The notes under the pieces are model-generated. The model was given only the letters and a program-made list of their open reading frames with translations. It was not told the DNA's origin and ran no database searches. Shown in pieces: positions 1-7,381 of a stretch of 64,000 nt of DNA. Within the stretch, counting starts at the first letter, position 1, and each line of letters starts with the position of its first letter. Position numbers and translations under genes: made by a program. The DNA comes from Volvox africanus (Eukaryota > Chlorophyta > Chlorophyceae > Chlamydomonadales > Volvocaceae): contig BSDZ01000120.1 in NCBI GenBank assembly GCA_030268105.1, positions 186,001 to 250,000 of the forward strand, given 5' to 3'.

Positions 1-119
1 TAGGGTGGGCAGTGCTTTTAAGTACCACTAATCATTCTAAAAGCATAGTCTTTCATTTGCTGTACTTGGACACTTTGTTACCTGTTTCTGCTAACTCCCT
101 GAGCTCCCACGTTGACGTA

Positions 120-145
120 GTACACGGGCACTAGTGCCCGTGTAC
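120..145. repeat. 26-bp perfect palindrome
   Basis: A perfect inverted repeat centred on ACTAGT; each arm reads GTACACGGGCACT. It could extrude a cruciform or bind a dimeric protein. No gene boundary can be tied to it, so its role is unknown. Confidence 0.6.
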
Positions 146-258
146 ATCGCACACCTTCCGAAACACTCTTGACCTTTATCAGTCGAAACAACACATATTA
201 TAATTATACATTCAAACATGAAGGAAATTTAGATAATAAGCTGAACTAAGGAAATTAC

Positions 259-742
259 CTTCTGTCCCTGGTGGACGTAACTGTCATCGTCATCCGTAGA
301 CTTGTCTTCCAACGGCACCTGCTGGTCCAAAATACGTGAAGGGACTTGGTAGTAATAAAAAGGTTATATTAAAAAGTAAGTAATGTCTGACCTCAATATT
401 TCGTACCTTTCTTTTGGTGCCCGTGCTTGGTCGCCTCACTTTCGTGGATGGCCGCACATCGTCATCGTTCGTTACCTTCAAGGGCCGACGTTAGCATACA
501 TATATGATTTGAGAAATTACAAGCTTACAATTTCTATCAAAAAAGAGAAAAATAAATCAACATATGGCACATCAAACGACAAAGCACACAGCAAATGAAA
601 AGAATATAACGAAACATGAAATAACAGCTCAATAAAACAGGAAGACAGGATGAATGGGCTGTACCTTTTTTGCTGCCGCCTTGCTTGAGTTCCTAGCTTT
701 CCTGCTGGAGTTCCTTGTCGTAGAGGGCTGTGAACTCTTTGC
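259..742 (-). CDS. Partial spliced gene, Lys/Ser-rich product, unrecognised
   Basis: Three exon-like blocks lie on the minus strand: 665-742 (26 codons), 407-475 (23 codons) and 259-321 (21 codons). Each is open, phase 0 at both ends, and ends AAG before a GT donor (GTACAG, GTACGA, GTAATT); the acceptors are TAG, AAG and CAG. The encoded blocks are basic and Ser/Lys-rich (SSKAAAKK, STGTKRK), followed by an acidic stretch (STDDDDSY), as in disordered nuclear or chromatin-linked proteins. A first exon may lie near 1158-970, opening MSCTKYF, but no clean donor was found for it. The gene probably continues past position 1. I do not recognise the family; the consistent splice phase is the main support. 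Confidence 0.4.
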
Positions 743-1346
743 CTACATAAAAAGGAAGTACGTTTGGGGAGAATAGGAACAATTACATAAAAGACAGAAA
801 GGAGAAAACAGGTTAAAGGACATTAATGATCTGTACATCCCTGTATATGAGATCCGTAATGTACATCACCCATCCAGCAATAATTTTGCTAAGCGCGCCT
901 GGTAATTTGCACACCCCATCATCCACTCTCCGTACTACTAGTATTTGCACTAACCTGTCAGTGTCTAGCGGCTTTGACCTCCTTCTCCTTCTGATGTATG
1001 CTAGCTGCGTTGGCAGCCAGCACCATCATCGATGCATCTTCACCATGCGCGGGCTGCTTTTGGCTTTTGCTAGGGCGCCCATTATGAGTTCCTAATGGCA
1101 CGTCATTTCGGCCGTTTTTCTGCGGGTTGGTGGCAATAAAGTATTTCGTACACGACAAAAATAAACGCAGGAAAAAAAATTATTCTTTTACTAGTTAAAG
1201 TAAAATACAAATCTTATGCATACGTACTACTTAAAAGCGAAGAGTAGTACTTCCGTACTCCGTCCAGGGTTGTGCGGCTGCCAATCAATCCCATGTAAGC
1301 AACAATGTTTCGTAACCCTGCTTTACAACATCCTTTATATGTACAT

Positions 1347-1460
1347 TTAATGCCACCAATTGTACACAGTCGTCAGGTCGTCCATGTCATACGGTAGCAG
1401 TTCTATTGGACAACCTAGCTTGCGCAGGCAGCATTCGTATAATTTCTGCAGCATCAACAG
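1347..1460 (-). CDS. Terminal exon of an unrecognised gene
   Basis: An acceptor (ATGATTAG) is followed by 37 open codons ending in TAA. The peptide starts LLMLQKLYECC and ends VYNWWH, with a protein-like composition that contrasts with the AT-rich flanks. Upstream exons should lie above 1460 on the minus strand, but none could be placed with confidence. The stop shows that this is a different gene from the exons at 259-742. Function unknown. Confidence 0.35.
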   Translation of the reverse strand: MLMLQKLYECCLRKLGCPIELLPYDMDDLTTVYNWWH

Positions 1461-2627
1461 CTAATCATATATTTGTAAAGAAATAATAATTGCTTCAGTA
1501 ACGAATGGAGCCGCCTTCTGCTTATGATGGAAAGTCCCGTATGAAACTCTTTACATCCCGAAAACACTTTTCCCCTGAAAGTCAGGAACATTTTCAGTGT
1601 GTCATGCCTGGAAGGGAGCCACTAGAATGCAACATTGCATCGGATCTGCTAGATGGCATCGACCAAGGCAGCAGCCGCTTGGCTCAAAGCTTGGCTCTTC
1701 CTGGTTTTAGTAGCAATGAGAAGTGACTTCATTGTGACGAGGATGTTTAGAATCACCATTGCAACGTTTGTACTTGAGATGCCCCGTCTATGTGCCCCGT
1801 CTTGGGAGCCAGGGCCAGCGGGATGGGATGGAAGGCAAGGGTTCTGGGCAGCCCTCAGTACAGCGCCGTCATCGGCTTAGGCACGTGCTTGGAGTTTCTG
1901 GAGCCATGAAACAATTCTGATTAGGAATGTGCATGACGTTTTTGATGCAATGACAAAATAATGACCGTGCTGAAAATTGTGGCGTGAATCTGTTGAACTA
2001 TTCATTCCCGTGCAGCGATTGAACTATTCTGCATTGCAATATGTCTGGATTTGGGAAGCATTGGGGTCATAGAGTACGTCTCACACATGGTCAATTTTCA
2101 TGGTCAATTTTCACACCTACGCAAAGCTGCTATGGTGCTTGCCGGAAAAGGCTATATAATTTTGGGGGCCTGCTCGATGTGTAACTGTGGCTCTTGGTGA
2201 CTTTGTTTGGGTCTCCATCTGGCAACATTGTTGCCTGGCTACTGTGTAAGGTTTGCTGTTGCCAACTTTCTGCGATCCTTACCCACGCTTGCTAACTCCG
2301 GCAGCTTGCTGCTCAATAACTAGAAACCCTTCCATAACTAGAAAGGTAGCCATGAACAGACATGTGTGGCACTTAAGAGTTTTATGTTACAAAGTAAGCC
2401 ACATGTACAGGTTCTAAATCCATATAATGGTAGCGATTTAGCGATGTTAACAAGCGTTCACCAGAGCAATCTCTTGTACAACGACTAATATTCATAGCGC
2501 TATCCTAAATTGAAATTAACTTTGAAGATATCTTATGCACAAAGTCTCCAATGCTACTGCACAATAAGAGCAAGTAAGCAAACTAAATAAATCCGGCGAA
2601 CCCGTGCTCCGAACATTATTATGCGCT
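1461..2627. other. No gene seen
   Basis: AT-rich sequence with only short ORFs (longest about 75 codons, with no splice or composition support). No repeat of note. Confidence 0.5.
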
Positions 2628-3045
2628 ATCTACATAAACTTTGCGTAAACTGCGTTACAGTGCGTTACGTGCGTATGGTAACGCACTGTACGCAAGATAT
2701 ACGCAAGCTGTTTGCGTAAAGTTAATGCGTGCGTTAGGTTTGCGATCGCGTGCGTTAGGTTTGCGTTAGGCTCGCGTTAGAACATACGCAACCCCCCGAT
2801 TTTCGAGCACCACGAAACGTAATAAAAATTGCAGGGAACTTTTATACTCATTATAAATATTGTTTTCATTTAAACAAACTTGAAAACGACGCACTATAAC
2901 AGACGTTCTGTCAAGTTTTCTATTTCTTTGCGTTAGGCTCGCGTTAGGCTAACGCAATCTCTAACGCACAAAACGCAACCTTACGCACACATACGCGCCC
3001 TAACGCAGCCTAACGCGAGCCTAACGCACGAATCTCTTGTTATAG
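2628..3045. repeat. GCGTTA-rich degenerate repeat, probable non-autonomous element
   Basis: The left part (about 2640-2790) is dense in GCGTTA/TGCGTTAGG in direct orientation. The right part (2930-3030) carries the same words first direct and then inverted (TAACGC), so the block can fold on itself. The right edge, read in reverse, begins CACTATAACAAGAG, and a second CACTATAAC occurs inside near 2892. No coding capacity. This looks like a MITE or foldback remnant; the exact left end is unclear. Its right end may supply the stop codon of a possible last CSN1 exon (stop at 3040-3042). Confidence 0.5.
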
Positions 3046-3186
3046 TGAATGGGGTCGAGATGCGGATCCATTCCGGGTGTTTATCTCCGGGGAACACCGC
3101 AGACGCACATGTAGACACATGCATAATCACACACACACACTTTTTATCCTGCTCTCTCCCCTACTCACACAGACACACAAGCGCAC

Positions 3187-3318
3187 CTGCATGAAATCGT
3201 GCTGCACCAAGTTGGCGCGCAGCAGCAGCGCCCGGGTGTCGCGACAGTAGGCCTCCCCTGCAGCGAGCACCTTGGCGAATGTGGTAGCGCGCAGGTCGGC
3301 CTTGCTGGCGTACAAAAC
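3187..3318 (-). CDS. CSN1: CSN1 exon near the C terminus
   Basis: 44 codons, VLYASKADLRATTFAKVL to ANLVQHDFMQ, matching the CSN1 region close to the C terminus. Donor GTGCGC. A last exon of 14 codons plus TAA may lie at 3040-3084 (ends SRPHSL); its stop would then come from the edge of the neighbouring repeat. That last exon is speculative. Confidence 0.85.
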
Positions 3319-3486
3319 CTTCGGAGAGGGTGTAGGGTGTGGGACCGGTTGTGTCAGTGGGTGGTGGGTGGTGGGCCCCTGCGTCTGTCTCTCCCTCACG
3401 TCGTCTTTCCACATACCTACCCTCCAGGAGAGGGAAGGGGAGGGGAGGGAAGGGGCTGTTAACAGCTGACTACAGGCTCAGCCTAC

Positions 3487-3559
3487 CTTTGTAGCCGAGT
3501 CGATTCGCGCGGAGATTGCCCCATCCATGATAAGCCCCGCGAGTTGCTTCTCCAGCTCC
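3487..3559 (-). CDS. CSN1: CSN1 exon
   Basis: 73 bp completing the split codon from the previous exon, then 24 codons containing LEKQLAGLI and ISARIDSATK, the winged-helix part of the PCI domain. Acceptor CACTTAG, donor GTAGGC, ending phase 0. Confidence 0.85.
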
Positions 3560-3594
3560 CTAAGTGATATCATTGAGAACACAAGACCAAATAC

Positions 3595-3617
3595 GTTTGT
3601 TTGTTTGTTTGTTTGTT
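3595..3617. repeat. GTTT microsatellite
   Basis: About six GTTT units, inside the CSN1 intron between the exons at 4024-4136 and 3487-3559. Confidence 0.9.
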
Positions 3618-4023
3618 GGAAGCCATGTTGGTTGCATTGCATATTGGTTTGTTCGTAAACATTTAGAATGATGCTTTGTTTGTGAAAGAAAGGAGAATCT
3701 CCGTACTGTCGGTTGCAGTCACAGTTGAAATTTGAAGAAAAGCGGGTTGGGAGGCAAGCTGCCTAGTGGACAGCATACAGCAGCGGTCACAACGAAGGAC
3801 GGAAAGAAATAGGCACATGGACCCTTAAGCAATGTCTCTATCCCCTACCCAGCTCAGTCAATCTTATCGACCCTCAACGCCACCTCTCTTCCTCTTCCGA
3901 CCTCCGCTCTCCTCCCATCAACCCCCTACCCATCAATCCCAACTCTTTGCACATGGACATGCGCATACACTTATATATGTGCCTCTCTCCCAACCTCCAC
4001 GTATATTCCGGCAACTCTCTTAC

Positions 4024-4136
4024 CCGACTGCAGTGTTGAAGGCGACCGCCATGGCGGCCAGGTTAACAGAGGAGAAAGGCTGTACGTACTGGCATAAGGC
4101 CCGGTGTCAAATTAGTGCGTACAGTTGAGGCACGCT
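4024..4136 (-). CDS. CSN1: CSN1 exon with in-frame TGA
   Basis: 113 bp: 37 codons plus two bases, from acceptor CCGGCAG to donor GTAAGA. It reads SVPQLYALI, stop, then HRALCQYVQPFSSVNL. Against CSN1 this is colinear and ungapped (LY..I, Arg, ..AL.QY..PF.SV.L). The stop (4107-4109) sits exactly at a conserved Arg, as expected for a CGA to TGA transition. The exon spliced without this block would lose conserved PCI sequence. Confidence 0.75.
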
Positions 4137-4326
4137 CTGCCGGCAAGGGCCAGAAGATGCGGGGGGGGAGGGGTGGGAGGGGAGGGGAGAGAGCTAAACA
4201 GGCATTTAGGTGTAAGAGACGATGTCAATACTTTTGTCGCTTCTCTCCCAAGTCGCCAGGTAAGTGTTACACAAGGCAGGCAGATATGGGCGGCCAAACG
4301 TAGGCGAGGATCCAAAAGGAACAAAT

Positions 4327-4382
<56 letters not shown>

Positions 4383-4395
4383 GTGTATATATATA

Positions 4396-4433
<38 letters not shown>
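4327..4433. repeat. CA/TA/TG microsatellite
   Basis: A CA run passes into alternating TA and TG runs. It lies in the long CSN1 intron, left of element A1. Open frames across it are artefacts of the repeat. The remaining intron sequence up to 4850 shows no exon. Confidence 0.9.
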
Positions 4434-4441
<8 letters not shown>

Positions 4442-4855
4442 AGAGCAGGGACCCCGTCAACGGGCTATTACTGACTTCTTCAACCGTTCAGGGGGGTTCC
4501 CTCAAGAGGAAGAGGAAGATGCCAACACCCATCCAATCATCTCTACGACACAGCCAGCAATGGACACTCCAACACAAACAGCAACCTCACCCCTGGACCG
4601 TGCACAGGCCCGTACAGTTGCCGACTTTTGGGCACGCTTGCATTCTTTTGCAGCGTTGGGAATACCTCACTATGGCTGGGATCAAGTGGGACCACAACAT
4701 CCCATCCTAGCCATAGTTGGCACGCAAATGCGGTGTGCAGATCCGGTTGACATCACCAACCATGGAGCAGCAAGAACAGAGCAGGGGCTTTAGGGCAGGA
4801 GTTTTGAGGAGGAGGTTCTGTGGGAGGAAAGGGGGAGAGTGAGGGAGGTAGAGAC

Positions 4856-5679
4856 TGTTGTGCTACGGTTAGTTTTCCGCCGACGCGTAGGTCGATGTGA
4901 TCCTACAACGCGAAGTGCTTTTGTGATGAACGCATTACATATGAATGAATCTGCATGATATAAATGTATTCGCATACATTTATATATGCATCTGGCATGT
5001 TGTCATTATCCATCGCGACATCGCATCATGGCAAATCCGCCTAGCATGCATGAATAACCGAAGCATTGAAGTGCGCATTATGCTCGTGCTACAAAACGAT
5101 AAGTAATATTATCTGATATAATATTACTTCATTTAAGCACACGTTGAGAGCGCCGCACTCGTCGCGATGCATGCCCTGCAACCGGATATCGTTATCTGGA
5201 CCCTTGCATCATGCGAATGCCGGAAAGGCTTATACGTTGTTATACGTAGACATCGCCTAGACGCAGTAGGGTTGTCACATCTAGGATCGGCCTCCTAATG
5301 TGAATCGTACGGCATTGCGATGCTGCGAGTATAACAGATGCGAGGACGGCTAAGCTAAAGAAGACATTCGATACCGGAGAACACTCGTGTGTTCTATATT
5401 ACTATTTCTATACACTATTCTACTTAGCCCGAGCTAAGCCTGAACTTCGCTAATCACCGCCGCGTGATGATTGCTTGCTTCCGGCGCTGACGGCGATTTC
5501 GTCCATTGCATCATTCCGATCTGTAAGACCGTAAGTTATATCTCTCTTCGTCTTGAAGTCTTCCGCTGTCTCTGTTTGCTCTCGCTTGCCTTGCTGTACT
5601 TGCAAGTGCTCGCGCATCGGTGTCGATAGTCTCCAGACGTGCAGATACTTATGAGCAAACGCGAACGAGAGGTACAACA
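4856..5679 (+). repeat. A1 5' LTR
   Basis: 824 bp, TGTTGTGC to GGTACAACA. It contains several perfect stem-loops: 4958-4985 (12-bp stem around TCGC, including a TATAAAT box-like core) and 5101-5129 (12-bp stem around CTGAT). Shorter ones are at CCGGATA/TATCCGG and at the AGCTAA motifs near 5425. Compared with the 3' LTR, I noted single changes near 4895, 5196, 5260 and 5298. Confidence 0.95.
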
Positions 5680-5682
5680 ATT

Positions 5683-5694
5683 TGGTATCAAGAC
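5683..5694 (+). promoter_or_regulatory. A1 primer-binding site
   Basis: TGGTATCAAGAC, three bases after the LTR. TGGTATC complements the GATACCA 3' end of initiator tRNA-Met, the usual Ty3/Gypsy primer. A2/A3 and family B have TGGTATCGAGAC at the same spacing. Confidence 0.75.
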
Positions 5695-5746
5695 AGGTTC
5701 GTTGCCTAACTGTCTCTCTCTGTCTAATCGGAAGTAGGTTCTTTCT

Positions 5747-6180
5747 ATGGCAAGTTCCAGCGACGAACCACGAGGACCGCTAGATACTTTGGCCGAAGAC
5801 TTAGGCCGCGCCGTTTTGGACGCCGCCGCTTCCGGTTTGTAATTGTTTAATTGCTTTTACTTAGATTGCTGCACTTGTTGTGTAAGTGTACGCTCTGAGT
5901 CGCAGGTAATCTCAGTGCACCGGCATTGCTTGCCGCGGCGACTGAGACCGGCTTTCGTCCGGACCAGTTGGCGACTCTCATTGCTCAAACTACGGAGATC
6001 AGGACTCAGCTGGGCAATTACTTGCTGAGTTTGCTGAATTTTCTCAAGAGTACTGTCGGTAGGCTCACCGAACCGCTTTGTACTCTTGCCTTTGCGATAG
6101 AAGTCGGCTTCTATTACGCAAAACTAGGGTATCGTTTCGTGCTCCATGTCCGCGGAACACGACGATACGCCGCACACTAG
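5747..6180 (+). CDS. A1 ORF0, spliced, unknown retroelement protein
   Basis: ATG at 5747; exon 1 is 5747-5834 (29 codons plus one base) and exon 2 is 5906-6180. The 71-bp interval 5835-5905 begins GTTTGTAA, ends CGCAG, and is absent at this exact point in A2 and A3, where the ORF runs unbroken for 120 codons. Unspliced, the frame stops two codons into the intron. The product is a small Ala/Leu-rich protein (MASSSDEPRG at the N terminus, predicted mostly helical). Its last 35 bases overlap gag in another frame. Family B has the same gene with an intron at the same position and phase. It resembles no domain I know. It may be an N-terminal Gag extension reached by frameshift, or a separate accessory protein. 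Confidence 0.7.
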
Positions 6181-7381
6181 CCTAGCTAGCCAACCCGATT
6201 TCGTTGTAGCTGCTAGAGCGCCGGATAGAGGTCTTGAGACTGTTGGCGCGCGAGCCACTCAAGAGCCCCTTTTCCTTCAGACCCCTGCTCACTTAATTGT
6301 GCCGCATTCAGCAGTGAACACGAATATGGACAACACTGCTGGACCAAGGGTTCTGACATTACCTCAAGCTCGAGGGCATGATGACATCCCTGAGGTGATG
6401 AGATTGTCGATTCCCGTTCCTAGGCTCAATATTTCGCTGACCGACAAGACACCAGGGCATAGCATAGCCGATGCAACTCGTGCGTACGTGCGTGACGCTA
6501 AAAAGTATCTCCAGGCTGTTCATGGTGGCGATAATGACGGTATCAGGTGTCTCTTCGTTGGTAACACCCTCGAGGGCGCAGCGAAGGACTGGTATCGCAA
6601 TTGGACCAACGCCCGGGGCAGCTATACTTTTGACGAGTTGGTCGCCGCTTTGCTCGCACGATTCGCTACTGAGGTTCAAGCACGCGATGTGGAAGCTCGT
6701 AACGCTTTGGCAGCCGGTAGCTACCACATGCGTCGGGATGAAAATGTACCTGCGTACCAGTCACGCTTCGAAGCACTTGTGACTCCCATTGCTGACCTCA
6801 CTGAATCTGAGCGTGTCTTTTGGTTTAGGCGAGGCCTAACGAAACTTTTGGCTAAATGGTGCGCCACTGACTTGGTTGGAGCGCAGATCAAGTCGTATGA
6901 CGCGTTGGTCGCTTTTGCTAAGGGCGCGGAGATACGACTTCTTGCCGGCGAGGAAGAAGTCAAGTCTGCCCCTCGTGCAAATGCCGTGCAAGTGCAGGAT
7001 CCGCTTGGGGAAGCTGTGGCTCTCGACCAGGACCTCGGCGCGACCCGCCCCACGCCTACTGCCGCGACGCGACGCAGCAACGGGCAACGCAAGGCGCGCG
7101 GGGGCGCTAGCTCGGGTGTCCGTGGTACAGGAGGGGCAGGTCCGAGCTCGGACCCAGCTAGAAACAGGAAGCGTGGTGGTGCGCCGTCGTCGGCAGCCGC
7201 ACAGCGTTCCGACCCCAACGCGAAGCGTACTCGTACGGACGACACATTTATGCCAAAATGGAATTGCAATCGTTCCGAATTCGAGCGTCGAAAATTGGCC
7301 AACGTTTGTCTACGGTGTGCGGAGAGCCATTCTATGAAGGATTGCCCTCTAATGCCGCCGTTTGTACCTCAGCCGAAATAG
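6146..7381 (+). CDS. gag: A1 gag
   Basis: 411 codons ending in TAG. Residues ~105-270 form a Ty3/Gypsy capsid-type domain (GNTLEGAAKDWYRNW, then YQSRFEALVTPIADLTE). A basic, Ser/Gly-rich linker follows at ~300-370, and a C-terminal zinc knuckle reads CLRC-AES-H-SMKD-C (C-x2-C-x3-H-x4-C, one residue shorter than the usual CCHC spacing). It forms the virus-like particle and binds RNA. The start ATG lies inside ORF0 in the +1 frame. The reading frame continues beyond the TAG into pol without another stop, so Gag-Pol probably arises by readthrough. Confidence 0.9.
   Translation: MSAEHDDTPHTSLASQPDFVVAARAPDRGLETVGARATQEPLFLQTPAHLIVPHSAVNTNMDNTAGPRVLTLPQARGHDDIPEVMRLSIPVPRLNISLTDKTPGHSIADATRAYVRDAKKYLQAVHGGDNDGIRCLFVGNTLEGAAKDWYRNWTNARGSYTFDELVAALLARFATEVQARDVEARNALAAGSYHMRRDENVPAYQSRFEALVTPIADLTESERVFWFRRGLTKLLAKWCATDLVGAQIKSYDALVAFAKGAEIRLLAGEEEVKSAPRANAVQVQDPLGEAVALDQDLGATRPTPTAATRRSNGQRKARGGASSGVRGTGGAGPSSDPARNRKRGGAPSSAAAQRSDPNAKRTRTDDTFMPKWNCNRSEFERRKLANVCLRCAESHSMKDCPLMPPFVPQPK

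Noticed and set aside
4107..4109. Genetic code change (TGA read as sense)
   Set aside because: The pol genes of A and B and the C integrase all end in TGA at the expected place, so TGA is a normal stop here.
4125..4793. 222-codon ORF across the CA/TA run
   Set aside because: Open only because of the microsatellite; it overlaps a real CSN1 exon on the other strand.
5450..5680. Antisense ORF of ~76 codons recurring in LTRs (also at 12097, 15474, 22309 and 46128)
   Set aside because: Recurs because the LTR recurs; no start context, domain or separate conservation. The 18-bp change and substitutions do not favour its frame.
6721..7302. 193-codon minus-strand ORF within gag (also in A2 and A3)
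   Set aside because: Antisense shadow of gag; no independent evidence.
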